Shown one piece after another: positions 1 through 10,059 of a stretch of 64,000 nt of DNA. The notes under the pieces are model-generated. The model ran no database searches. It was given only the letters and a program-made list of their open reading frames with translations, and was not told the DNA's origin. Both the position numbers and the translations under genes were made by a program. This DNA is from Bradyrhizobium sp. (GTDB lineage Bacteria; Pseudomonadota; Alphaproteobacteria; Rhizobiales; Xanthobacteraceae). The stretch lies in assembly GCF_027451485.1 (NCBI RefSeq), contig NZ_DAIDJE010000062.1, positions 1 through 64,000 on the forward strand, read 5' to 3'. How positions within the stretch are numbered: the stretch's first letter is position 1; each line of letters starts with the position of its first letter.

Positions 1-6
1 TTGATC

Positions 7-51
7 GAGCATGATCCGGAAAGCCGCTGCACGCCTTTCCGGATCATGCTC
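7..51. repeat. Perfect 17-bp inverted repeat, GAGCATGATCCGGAAAG family
   Basis: Arms at 7-23 and 35-51 are exact reverse complements around an 11-nt loop. A related, less perfect copy lies at 53672-53720. This looks like a dispersed intergenic palindrome rather than a gene-specific terminator. The rest of 52-458 has no open frame or RNA that I can support. Confidence 0.75.
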
Positions 52-458
52 TAACAGCAATACCACCGGTCCGGGAACGCGATCAGCGGCCAGGCCTGGC
101 CGTTATCGTTTGCAGGTCGAGTGCGATCGGCGGTGTCCTGATCAATTACACCCAAGGGTCTTGGAAATCGGTCCGAACCGTTCCGGCGATCACCCATAAG
201 CGATCGGCCGCCGTCTCTGCGGCTGCGAAAAAGAATTTCGAGGGCCATGGGCGTCTCTCAAAAAACGCGACGCTGCAATTGTTCTGAAAAAAGCCGAGCC
301 AGCAGTATTGGTTCCTAATTCACCAATCATGCCACACGATGACGACATTGCGCGATCGATTATTGCCCGGATCACGTCTGTCAACAGGAACGTCGGCGCC
401 AGGCAGCTCGATTGGTGCGGAAGGGAGCTCAAATCATCGCGCCTTCGCAGCCGAAAAT

Positions 459-487
459 AGAATGGCGGGCTTTCGGCCCGCCATTCT
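459..487 (-). terminator. Probable rpoD transcription terminator
   Basis: A 12-bp perfect stem (459-470 with 476-487) with a 5-nt loop is followed, on the minus strand, by a short T-rich stretch (TATTTTC). It lies about 50 bp beyond the rpoD stop codon and points the right way to end that transcript. Confidence 0.7.
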
Positions 488-534
488 GTCTCGATCGATG
501 CGCGGGGCTTCCCCGGGCATGACGATGTCTGAAA

Positions 535-2679
<2,145 letters not shown>

Positions 2680-3032
2680 TCAAAAGCTCCCAACCGCGTC
2701 CCGACCTAAGGGGCCAAGCCCGTCGCGAAACGCTTCAACTTACTCATGACGCGAAAGGGCGGCGCCGAGTTTCGCCACCCCAGTTCGCTCGTCTCCGATT
2801 TCACACAACTGGCCTTGAACGCAGCTTGCGGAAATGGCGGTGCCGGCTACCCGAACAGGGATGAGCGTCCTGCTTATTCCAGACGCCTCTCGTAAGGACA
2901 GCCGACCGTCCGCTAGATCAGAAAATGCCTCAAAGCCATTAAGCGTCGCTTAACCCTGTTTTTGCAGCCAAACCCCGGGTTTGGCGAGTCTTTTTGCGGT
3001 TCCGATAGCCGCGGTCCGCATTAAATTCAAGC

Positions 3033-5036
3033 TCATGGGCTACCCCGCAATCGTCCGGATAATTCACCAAATCCGTCGATCATGGCCTCGGTCCCGTCCA
3101 TTTCGGAAAGCCGGGCCTTGATGTCACGCAGCCACGCCAGATTGGCCTCGCTCGTGTCCTCGCCCAGCGCGAGTTCGGCGTCCTTTAGCTCCCTAAGTAA
3201 GGAGTGGTATTGGCGATGCAAGGAGACGAGCTGGTGCCAGGTGGAAAGAACATCGTCCCGCGCCGCGCCGGCTTTCGCCCCCCACACCGCAGCGGTCGTG
3301 ATCGCACCATCAACTCTTTGAAGTTCCTTTGAAAATCCGCCCTTGAGGAGATCGGCGCGGAGCTTTTCGCTCTGCTCGGAAGGGTCGATCGAATGGTGAT
3401 GGTCGGCCGCAAAGGCGGCGATGATCCCGGCCCGCAGTCTATGCGCCTCCGGGTGCGGCAGTTCGAGCGCAGCCGCTTCTTCGAGGTGGTCGTGCAAGAG
3501 CCAGGGGTGGTTGATGAGGCATTGCAGGATCAGCGCCTCGCGGCGGGAGATGGCGCTGCGCTGGCCGCGGAGCAAGGGGCTCGCCGCGAGTTGCGAACTT
3601 GCCGGCTGATAGGGGCCGCGCAGCGAAGCGCTGGGGCCCTGTGGACGGCGGCCGGCAGCATCAAATCGGCCGGGGTTTTGGCCGGGGCGGGAGGCAAAAC
3701 GCCGGGGTGATTCGCCGAAATTTCCTCCTCCCGGCCGGCCGCCGCCATAGGGGCTGCGCACCACCTCCGGCGCAAACATGCGCCCCAGGCGCTCCGAAAA
3801 ATCCTGGCGATAGTAACGCCGCACCACCTCGTCGCGGATGGAATTGGCGATCTCGCCGATGCGCTTCTCCAGCGCCGCCCGCCGCTCCGGCGTCGCAAAA
3901 TTGCCGCCCTCGATTTCGTGCGACCAGATCATCTCGGCGAGACCGCGTGAGCCCGCGATCACGTCCTCGATCGCGGCGCGTCCGCCCGACCGGGCGAGAT
4001 CGTCGGGGTCCTGGCCTTCGGGCAGCAGCGCGAAACGGAGGCTCTTGCCGGGCGCAAGGTGCGGCAGGGCCAGATCAGCGGCGCGCCACGCCGCCTTCTG
4101 CCCGGCGCGGTCGCCGTCAAAACACAGGATCGGCTCATCCGCCATTTTCCAGAGCAACGCGAGCTGGTTTTCGGTGAGCGCGGTGCCGAGCGGCGCGACG
4201 CTGCCGGGATAGCCGACGCCGACCATGGCGATGACGTCGACATAGCCTTCCACCACGACGATCGGGCTGCCGTCATGCGCGGCCTGCCGCGCGGTGGCAA
4301 GATTGTAGAGATTGTCGCCCTTGTGAAACAGCGGCGTTTCCGGCGAGTTCAGGTATTTCGCCGGCACGTCCTTTTCGAGCGCGCGACCGCCAAACGCGAT
4401 CACGCGGCCGCGGGCATCCGTGATCGGAAACATCACGCGGTCGCGGAAGCGATCGTAAGGCACGGGAATATCGTCGCCGCCGATCAAGAGCCCCGTCTCG
4501 ACCATGTCCTCGACCGGGACGCCCTGATTGCCGAGATGCTCCTTGAGCGCGAAACGATCGGGCGGCGCGTAGCCGAGGCGGAACTGCACCTGCGTAGCCG
4601 GCGAGATGGCGCGATCGGCGAGATAGCCGCGCGCCTTGGCGCCGTTTCTCGAGGCGAGCGTATCGGCAAAGAATTTCGACGCCAGTTCCATCACATCGTG
4701 CAGCGTCCTGCGCCGCGCCTCATGGCGCGCGGCATCGGGCGTTGCCGCCGGCAGGGCAAGTCCCGCCATCGCGGCAAGCCGCTCGACGGCCTCGGGAAAC
4801 GTCACACCTTCGGTCTCCATCAGGAAATCGAAGATGTTGCCGTGCTTGCCGGTCGAGAAGTCGTGATAAAATTGTTTCTGATCGTTGACGGTGAACGACG
4901 GCGTCTTTTCCTGCTGGAACGGCGACAGCCCTTTAAACTCGCGGCCGGCCTTCTTCAGCTTCACGCGCCGGCCCACGACTTCCGATACCGGAAGGCGCGC
5001 CTTCAGCTCTTCGAGGAATTGGGGCGTAAAGCGCAT
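3033..5036 (-). CDS. dnaG: DNA primase DnaG (zinc-ligand-free variant)
   Basis: Replicative primase of 667 aa that makes RNA primers for the replisome. The TOPRIM core is intact: EGYVDV with the catalytic Glu, and FDGDRAG with the metal-binding Asp pair. The C-terminal helicase-binding region is present. I place the start at 5036 (MRFTPQFLEELK), as in other DnaG proteins, because the upstream extension is unlike the family. Oddity: in the N-terminal zinc-binding domain the four ligands known in E. coli (C40, H43, C61, C64) align with Ser38, Gln41, Asp59 and Thr62, while the surrounding fold (EKTPSF, FYH.F..GKHG) is conserved. The domain must therefore fold without zinc. Confidence 0.97.
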   Translation of the reverse strand: MRFTPQFLEELKARLPVSEVVGRRVKLKKAGREFKGLSPFQQEKTPSFTVNDQKQFYHDFSTGKHGNIFDFLMETEGVTFPEAVERLAAMAGLALPAATPDAARHEARRRTLHDVMELASKFFADTLASRNGAKARGYLADRAISPATQVQFRLGYAPPDRFALKEHLGNQGVPVEDMVETGLLIGGDDIPVPYDRFRDRVMFPITDARGRVIAFGGRALEKDVPAKYLNSPETPLFHKGDNLYNLATARQAAHDGSPIVVVEGYVDVIAMVGVGYPGSVAPLGTALTENQLALLWKMADEPILCFDGDRAGQKAAWRAADLALPHLAPGKSLRFALLPEGQDPDDLARSGGRAAIEDVIAGSRGLAEMIWSHEIEGGNFATPERRAALEKRIGEIANSIRDEVVRRYYRQDFSERLGRMFAPEVVRSPYGGGRPGGGNFGESPRRFASRPGQNPGRFDAAGRRPQGPSASLRGPYQPASSQLAASPLLRGQRSAISRREALILQCLINHPWLLHDHLEEAAALELPHPEAHRLRAGIIAAFAADHHHSIDPSEQSEKLRADLLKGGFSKELQRVDGAITTAAVWGAKAGAARDDVLSTWHQLVSLHRQYHSLLRELKDAELALGEDTSEANLAWLRDIKARLSEMDGTEAMIDGFGELSGRLRGSP

Positions 5037-5193
5037 GGGTGATGCTGGCGCAGGGTTGAAGTTGGGCCGAACGGCTAGAGATATAGGGCGCGGATTACCG
5101 AAACCGGTAACAATATCGGCCTTCTTGCCGCTATTCACAGGGCTTTCTGATCGTTGGTTCCGGCGCGTATGGCGCGAATCCGCAATGACGGCG

Positions 5194-5583
5194 TCACAAG
5201 AACCGCCCCGATTCGATCCGGGACAGTCCCGTAACCGGCCAGTTGTAGATATAGGTCCAGGCCTCGCGTGTGACGCCCTCGGCGAGCGTGACCGTCAGCA
5301 TCTGCCGCACATATTGCGTCGGCTCGGGAAATCCTTCGCCGCAAGCCTCGTACATGTCGAATTCGCGCAGGAGATCCTCGACAGCGCGCAGGCGATAGAG
5401 CTCGCCGAAAACCATCTCGCCGGCCGCGTCCGACAGCACCAGGCCGGGATAGTGCTTCACCTTGTACAGCCTTCCGCGGCAGCTCGCCTGCCCAAGAAAG
5501 TCGGCATTGGCCGACAACAGCCGCGCCATCGGGTGCGAATAGCCGCGCATCAGCGTGCCATAAACGAAGAGAAGGTCAGTCAT
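5194..5583 (-). CDS. Gamma-glutamylcyclotransferase-like (AIG2/GGCT fold) protein
   Basis: 129 aa. The N-terminal FVYGTLMRG motif is the substrate-binding signature of the GGCT/AIG2 fold. The acidic catalytic position is probably the Glu of FDMYEACG near residue 80. These proteins typically release 5-oxoproline from gamma-glutamyl amines or peptides, but the exact substrate cannot be read here. The start codon faces the upstream end of the plus-strand formylglutamate amidohydrolase region, so the two genes are divergent. Confidence 0.8.
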   Translation of the reverse strand: MTDLLFVYGTLMRGYSHPMARLLSANADFLGQASCRGRLYKVKHYPGLVLSDAAGEMVFGELYRLRAVEDLLREFDMYEACGEGFPEPTQYVRQMLTVTLAEGVTREAWTYIYNWPVTGLSRIESGRFL

Positions 5584-5596
5584 GGTCTCGTCTTAC

Positions 5597-5640
5597 ACGT
5601 CATTGCGGGCGAAGCGAAGCAGTGCGAATGTCGGAATCGA
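5597..5640. repeat. Fragment of the GTCATTGCG-type intergenic repeat
   Basis: The segment starting CGTCATTGCGGGCGAAGCG matches the first part of the fuller copies at 7121, 20599 and 27266. It sits in the gap between the divergent genes at 5583 and 5675. It also explains why the open frame begins at 5582: that upstream part is repeat DNA, not protein. Confidence 0.6.
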
Positions 5641-5674
5641 AAACCACCTGAACAGGCAGATCGGACAGGCAAAA

Positions 5675-6484
5675 ATGGTGTTGGATGGCGGCGGCGAAAC
5701 ATCCTCACTTCTCGGTGACGAGGATGCACCGCCGGTCGTGGAGCAGAACCCTTCCGGCCGCTCGCCGTTTCTTCTGACCTCGGACCACTTCGGCCGCGCC
5801 ATCCCCCGGCGTCTCGGCGATCTCGGCCTGCCCGAGAGCGAACTGACGCGGCATATCGCCTTGGATATCGGCATAGCCGGCGTGGCGCGCGCCTTGTCCG
5901 AACGGCTGGACGCGCATCTGATCGCGCAGCGCTATTCGCGGCTCGTCATCGACTGCAATCGCCCGTTTACCTCGCCGGGATCGATCCCGCTGATCAGCGA
6001 AGCCACCACCATTCCCGGCAATGAGGGGTTGGCGCGCGAGGCCGTGGAGGCGCGGCGGCGTGAAGTGTTTGGTCCCTATCACCGCCGCATCACGGAAGTG
6101 ATCGATCAGCGGCTGCGCGATGGTATTCCGACCGTGCTGCTGTCGCTGCACAGCTTCACGCCGGTCTATGCCGGCATCAAGCGGCCCTGGCATGTCGGCA
6201 CGCTATATCAGCGCGACTCGCGCCTGCCGCCGCTCTTGCTGAGCGCCTTACGCGCGCAAGGCGACCTGGTGGTCGGCGACAACGAACCGTATGCGGTGAG
6301 TAACGAGACCGATTACACGATCCCCGTGCACGGCGAAGCGCGCTCGCTGATGAATACCGGCATCGAGATCCGCCAGGACCTGATCGGCGATCAGTCCGGC
6401 CAGGGGCAGTGGGCGGATCGGCTGGGCGCGATCTTTACCGAAATCGAAGCGACGCTGCGCGCGCAAGGTCTGCTGCCGGTCTAA
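5675..6484 (+). CDS. N-formylglutamate amidohydrolase family protein
   Basis: 269 aa from the ATG at 5675. The frame is open from 5582, but that part is repeat-derived. The DHFGRAIPRRLG and SLHSFTPVY segments and the metal-ligand His/Glu pattern are typical of the FGase family, which hydrolyses N-formyl-glutamate in histidine catabolism. Family members in rhizobia also act on other N-acyl amino acids, so the true substrate is open. The Shine-Dalgarno is weak. It is convergent with the LysE-type gene, with stops only a few bases apart. Confidence 0.82.
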   Translation: MVLDGGGETSSLLGDEDAPPVVEQNPSGRSPFLLTSDHFGRAIPRRLGDLGLPESELTRHIALDIGIAGVARALSERLDAHLIAQRYSRLVIDCNRPFTSPGSIPLISEATTIPGNEGLAREAVEARRREVFGPYHRRITEVIDQRLRDGIPTVLLSLHSFTPVYAGIKRPWHVGTLYQRDSRLPPLLLSALRAQGDLVVGDNEPYAVSNETDYTIPVHGEARSLMNTGIEIRQDLIGDQSGQGQWADRLGAIFTEIEATLRAQGLLPV

Positions 6485-6486
6485 AG

Positions 6487-7110
6487 TTACTTCGCGCGCG
6501 TCAACGCGAGCCAGACGCCGCCGCCGATCATGAAGCCGCCGGACACGCGCGACAAAGCCCGCGTCCGCCGCGCCGAGAAGAATGATCGCACGCGCCCGGC
6601 AAGCAACGCATAGGTCGCATCCGTCAGCCCCGCGACGACCATGAAGGTGACGCCGAGCAGGGCAACCTGCGGCAGGTGATCGCGGCTCATATCCACGAAC
6701 TGCGGAATGAAGGCGCCGAAGAACACCAGCAGCTTGGGGTTACTGAGCGCGACCAGAAAACCTTGCAGAAAAAATCCGCCGCGAGGTGGCGGCGGCGCCT
6801 CCGCCTCCATGCCCTCAACCGGCGCGCGGATCAGCCTGATGCCGAGCCAGACCAGATAGATGGCACCGGCAAAGCGCACCCAGTCAAACCAATAACCCAT
6901 GGTCGCCATCAGCGAGGCCAGTCCGATTGCGACCACGGCGATCACGATCAAGAGCGCCGCCTGCACGCCGGCGATATTGGTCAGCGCCGCCCGAGTGCCA
7001 TGGCGCAGGCCGTTGGCTATCACGAGCGTCACGATCGGGCCGGGTAACAGTGCCAGCGCGACAGAGGCGGCGACATAGGCGAGGTAAAGCTGAAGGGACA
7101 CGGGTTTCAC
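6487..7110 (-). CDS. LysE/RhtB-family amino-acid exporter
   Basis: 207-aa inner-membrane protein with about six hydrophobic segments. The N-terminal LLPGPIVTLVIANGLRHG motif is diagnostic of the LysE/RhtB translocators that export amino acids or related metabolites. Translation probably starts at the GTG at 7110, preceded by GAGTAGGT. No linked LysG-type regulator is seen; an intergenic repeat lies immediately upstream. Confidence 0.9.
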   Translation of the reverse strand: MKPVSLQLYLAYVAASVALALLPGPIVTLVIANGLRHGTRAALTNIAGVQAALLIVIAVVAIGLASLMATMGYWFDWVRFAGAIYLVWLGIRLIRAPVEGMEAEAPPPPRGGFFLQGFLVALSNPKLLVFFGAFIPQFVDMSRDHLPQVALLGVTFMVVAGLTDATYALLAGRVRSFFSARRTRALSRVSGGFMIGGGVWLALTRAK

Positions 7111-7120
7111 CTACTCTTCG

Positions 7121-7258
7121 TCATTCCGGGGCGCAAGCGAAGCGAGCGAACCCGGAATCCATTGAGCCGTTCGCGTTCGTCGATAAATGGATTCGCGCTC
7201 TCGCAAGCCCCCGAATGACAAGGCTGGATTGCACCGCCAACGCTCGCAATGACGAATC
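7121..7258. repeat. Intergenic palindromic repeat element (GTCATTCCG/CGCAATGAC family)
   Basis: Begins CGTCATTCCGGGGCGCAAGC and ends CGCTCGCAATGACGAATC, with internal complementary segments. It occupies the whole gap between the LysE gene and the truncated LVIVD gene. Related copies are at 5597, 20599 and 27266. Confidence 0.7.
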
Positions 7259-7265
7259 TCACTTG

Positions 7266-7930
7266 CTACGGCAACCCCGCAATCTTACGCGACTCGCCGG
7301 TCAATTCCAGAGTGTGCATGCCGGTATTGGCGCGGTCGACGATGTAGATATAGCTGCGGTCGTCGGTCTCGACGTTGTTGGTCTGGATCGCGACCTTGCA
7401 ACGATCCTTGCCGTCGACCTTGACGCAGCGCTTGTCGATATTGGCCGTGATCGCGGGGATGAAGTAGCCGACTTCGGTCGGGTGATAGGGATCGCGGATG
7501 TCGAGCGCGCGCACGCCGGCATTGAAGACGGAGATGAACGCCATCTTCTTGTAGCAGACCGGGGCCATGCTTTCATTCGAGGCGTGCGAGCCGAACCGCC
7601 CGCCCCGCTCGAAGAAATTGCCGTTCGCTTCCTTCGCCGTGTAGCTCGAGATCACCATCGGGGTCTTCTCGATCGTGACGTCGACGAACCACACCATCTG
7701 CCGCGGCTCTGCGCATTCGTCGACGATCTCCTCGTCGACAATCATGACGATGTCGCGCGTCGAATCCTTGTCATGGGCGAATTCGGCGATCGGCATCTTC
7801 AGCACCGGAAACGTCGTATGCGCGCCGTTGAAGGCCGACATCGACATCCGCGAAATCTCCGATAGCGCAGGTTTTCCGGCGTCGGCTCCTTCGGTCCGTT
7901 CAATAGCTTGTCGCGCTAACACAGGCCCAA
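7266..7930 (-). pseudogene. 3' remnant of an LVIVD-repeat-type protein gene
   Basis: The last ~220 codons read as real protein: VFNAGVRALDIRDPYHPTEV and YIYIVDRANTGMHTLELTG are the repeat style of LVIVD/beta-propeller-like proteins. Upstream of about 7930 the same frame becomes an exact antisense of the ArsR gene, so the reading ahead of GLGPVLARQAI is not protein-coding. With no start codon, no signal peptide and no N-terminal half, the gene is broken; a full-length member would be much longer. The break falls just before the ArsR promoter at 7951, suggesting that insertion of the ArsR-SRPBCC cassette or a deletion removed the 5' part. I infer it is non-functional. Confidence 0.7.
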
Positions 7931-7950
7931 GCCCTCGCCAAAATACCCTC

Positions 7951-7980
7951 TTGACATGCACCCGTTTGGTTGCATATTTT
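7951..7980 (+). promoter_or_regulatory. ArsR promoter with embedded operator palindrome
   Basis: TTGACA (7951-7956) and TATTTT (7975-7980) are 18 bp apart. Between and overlapping them lies ATGCACCC-GTTT-GGTTGCAT (7956-7975), an inverted repeat with one mismatch, well placed for repression by the ArsR protein. The predicted transcription start, about 7 bp past the -10, nearly coincides with the ATG at 7989, implying a leaderless mRNA. Confidence 0.7.
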
Positions 7981-7988
7981 CTGACCCT

Positions 7989-8303
7989 ATGGACGACGTG
8001 TTCAAAGCCCTCGCCGATGCGTCGCGGCGATCGCTGCTCGACAGGCTGCACGCCAAGAACGGACAGACGCTGAACGAACTCTGCGAGGGTCTCGCCATGA
8101 CGCGGCAGGCCGTCACCAAACACCTCGTCATTCTCGAGGAGGCCAACCTTGTCACCACCTACAGGCACGGCCGCGAGAAGCTGCACTACCTCAATCCGGT
8201 CCCGATCCATCAGATCGGCGAGCGGTGGATCAAGAAATTCGAGCGCGGCAAGCTTACCGCGCTCAGCGAACTGAAACGGCAACTGGAGAAGCGCGATGAG
8301 TAA
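7989..8303 (+). CDS. ArsR-family winged-helix transcriptional regulator
   Basis: 104 aa starting MDDVFKALADASRRSLLDRL, the standard opening of ArsR repressors coupled to SRPBCC proteins. The winged-helix recognition segment is MTRQAVTKHLVILEEANLV. No cysteine metal site is visible, so it is probably not a metal sensor. The stop overlaps the start of the first SRPBCC gene by 8 nt (translational coupling). Autoregulation through the palindrome at 7956-7975 is likely. Confidence 0.93.
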   Translation: MDDVFKALADASRRSLLDRLHAKNGQTLNELCEGLAMTRQAVTKHLVILEEANLVTTYRHGREKLHYLNPVPIHQIGERWIKKFERGKLTALSELKRQLEKRDE

Positions 8304-8766
8304 GCCGGATTTCGTCTACGTCACCTATATCGAGACCACGCCCGACGAACTGTGGCAGGCGCTTACCGATGGCGACTTCACGGAGCGCTACTGGTTTGAC
8401 CATCGCGTCGCGTCTGACTGGAGCGTCGGATCGGACTATCGCTTCACGCTCACAGGCGAAAAACGCCTTGAGGGAAAAGTGTTGATATCGGATCCGCCGA
8501 GGAAGCTTGCCTACACCTGGAACGGCTGCACTGAAGAATTCCGGCGCGAACGCACCTCGCGTGTCACCTTCGAGCTCGAACCGCGCGGCAATGTCGTCAA
8601 GCTTACTCTGACACACGACAATCTCGACGAGGCCGGCGTGACCCACCGTGGCATTTCGGAAGGCTGGCCGATGGTGCTCGCAAACCTGAAGAGCCTTTTG
8701 GAGAACGGCAAGACCCTCGGCATTCCGATGCCGGCGCCCGCTGTAAAAGAAACAGCTACCGCCTGA
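8296..8766 (+). CDS. SRPBCC (AHSA1-like) protein, copy 1 of 3
   Basis: 156 aa. It opens FVYVTYIETTPDELWQALTD and ends with LKSLLENGKTLGIPMPAP, the START/Bet v1-like ligand-pocket fold of the AHSA1 (Aha1 C-terminal-like) group. Proteins of this kind encoded beside ArsR regulators are thought to bind small hydrophobic ligands; the ligand here is unknown. It is translationally coupled to arsR and is the first of three tandem paralogues. Confidence 0.9.
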   Translation: MSKPDFVYVTYIETTPDELWQALTDGDFTERYWFDHRVASDWSVGSDYRFTLTGEKRLEGKVLISDPPRKLAYTWNGCTEEFRRERTSRVTFELEPRGNVVKLTLTHDNLDEAGVTHRGISEGWPMVLANLKSLLENGKTLGIPMPAPAVKETATA

Positions 8767-8775
8767 ACCTGCCTG

Positions 8776-8808
8776 CCGGCGTCGCCCGCGTTCGCGCGAC
8801 GACGCCGG
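8776..8808 (+). other. Intra-operon hairpin between SRPBCC copies 1 and 2
   Basis: CCGGCGTCG (8776-8784) pairs exactly with CGACGCCGG (8800-8808). No T-run follows, so it is more likely an mRNA processing or stability element, or a partial-termination element, than a full terminator. Confidence 0.5.
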
Positions 8809-8834
8809 AAGCAAGCCACCGAAGGAACATAAAG

Positions 8835-9290
8835 ATGTCCGGACCCGAATTCATCTACGTCACCTATATCGAGACCACGCCGGAAAAGCTTTGGCATGCG
8901 CTCACCGACGGCGAGTTCACGGCGCGCTACTGGTTTGGCGCAAGGCTGCGGTCGGACTGGAAGGTGGGTTCGTCCTTCGAAATGGTACGCAGCGACGGCA
9001 CCGTCTCCGATGCCGGCAAGGTCGTCGAATGCGATCCGCCGCGCCGCCTCGCCTACACCTTCATCAACCTGTCGGACAAATACAGGAACGAGTTTCCGGC
9101 GCTGGCCACGTTCGTGCTCGAACCCTTTGGCAAGCTCGTCAAGCTGACGCTCACCCATGAAGGCTTTGCGGAAGGCAGCCAATTCTACTCAGGGATCTCA
9201 AAGGGATGGCCGGCAATCCTCTCCAGCCTCAAGAGCCTGCTGGAGACCGGCGAACCGCTGCAAATCCCCTTCGAAGCGTTGAAAATGTGA
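8835..9290 (+). CDS. SRPBCC (AHSA1-like) protein, copy 2 of 3
   Basis: 151 aa, strongly similar to copy 1 along its length: EFIYVTYIETTPEKLWHALT at the start, ARYWFG, LKSLLETGEPLQIPFEAL at the end. A good Shine-Dalgarno (GAAGGA) precedes the ATG. The similarity and head-to-tail order show local gene duplication. It probably shares the ligand class of copy 1. Confidence 0.9.
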   Translation: MSGPEFIYVTYIETTPEKLWHALTDGEFTARYWFGARLRSDWKVGSSFEMVRSDGTVSDAGKVVECDPPRRLAYTFINLSDKYRNEFPALATFVLEPFGKLVKLTLTHEGFAEGSQFYSGISKGWPAILSSLKSLLETGEPLQIPFEALKM

Positions 9291-9306
9291 GATTGAGCAA
9301 ATCCCC

Positions 9307-9819
9307 ATGAACCTCGACCGCTTCAAACCGCTGATCGTCTACACGATCTACATTGCTTCGACGCCTGAGAAAGTGTGGCAGGCACTGACCTCGGCCGAAT
9401 TCAGCCGGAAATATTTCTTCGGCAATTCGGTCGAGATCGATCTGAAGGTCGGCGGCGCTTATATCGTCCGAACGGCGGATGGCAACTTGCATATCAGCGG
9501 CGAAGTGGCCGAGTGCGTGCCGAATCGCCGGCTCTCCTTCACGTTTAACGTGAACTGGCCGGAGCTGATCGAAAAACTGGGCGCAACGCTCGTCACCTAC
9601 GAGATCGAGCCCCTGGGCAATGCGGTACGGCTCACCATGACGGAGTCGCATGACCGGCCGCTCGACGATGATATCCTTTCCGGCGGTCGTCAGGGGTGGC
9701 CCGCCATTCTCTCGAGCCTCAAGAGCCTGCTCGAGACCGGTGAGCCGCTGGTCGTCAGGATGGCTCCGCCCGAGCGCATGCTGACGGCCCTGAAGAAGCT
9801 CGGAATCAGGACGCCCTGA
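9307..9819 (+). CDS. SRPBCC (AHSA1-like) protein, copy 3 of 3
   Basis: 170 aa, starting 16 nt after copy 2. It keeps the family landmarks (VYTIYIASTPEKVWQALTSA, the WPAILSSLKSLLETGEPL motif) but is the most diverged of the three and has a longer C-terminus (PERMLTALKKLGIRTP). It is the last gene of the arsR operon; no clear terminator follows. Confidence 0.9.
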   Translation: MNLDRFKPLIVYTIYIASTPEKVWQALTSAEFSRKYFFGNSVEIDLKVGGAYIVRTADGNLHISGEVAECVPNRRLSFTFNVNWPELIEKLGATLVTYEIEPLGNAVRLTMTESHDRPLDDDILSGGRQGWPAILSSLKSLLETGEPLVVRMAPPERMLTALKKLGIRTP

Positions 9820-10059
9820 GCTTTCGCGGCTTTTCGCGTCACCGCGAAGAGGTTCGAAATGTTGCGATAACGTGACACACAACGACGGTCTTGATGCGCT
9901 CACACGCGCGCTTCAGCCAGTGACCTCACCAAACTTGACGGCGTGAATTCCACCTCACCAGAGCGTTCGGCGAATTGACACCTGCGCCGTGGTGATGACA
10001 AGGAAGGAGTTCATCGCGCGGATGGTGGGGCCGCCTTGGTTGAACGTGCTGACATCTTC

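Noticed and set aside
190..432. Minus-strand open frame between the window start and rpoD
   Set aside because: No ribosome-binding site, motif or sensible composition; probably chance in high-GC DNA.
2967..2985. GCCAAACCC-C-GGGTTTGGC palindrome between dnaG and rpoD
   Set aside because: On the minus strand it has no T-run, so it is not a convincing dnaG terminator; the plus strand has TTTTT but no gene to end. Left as an unassigned hairpin.
7931..8282. Apparent N-terminus of the LVIVD-type frame on the minus strand
   Set aside because: It is an exact antisense of the ArsR gene; the recognisable protein ends at about 7930.
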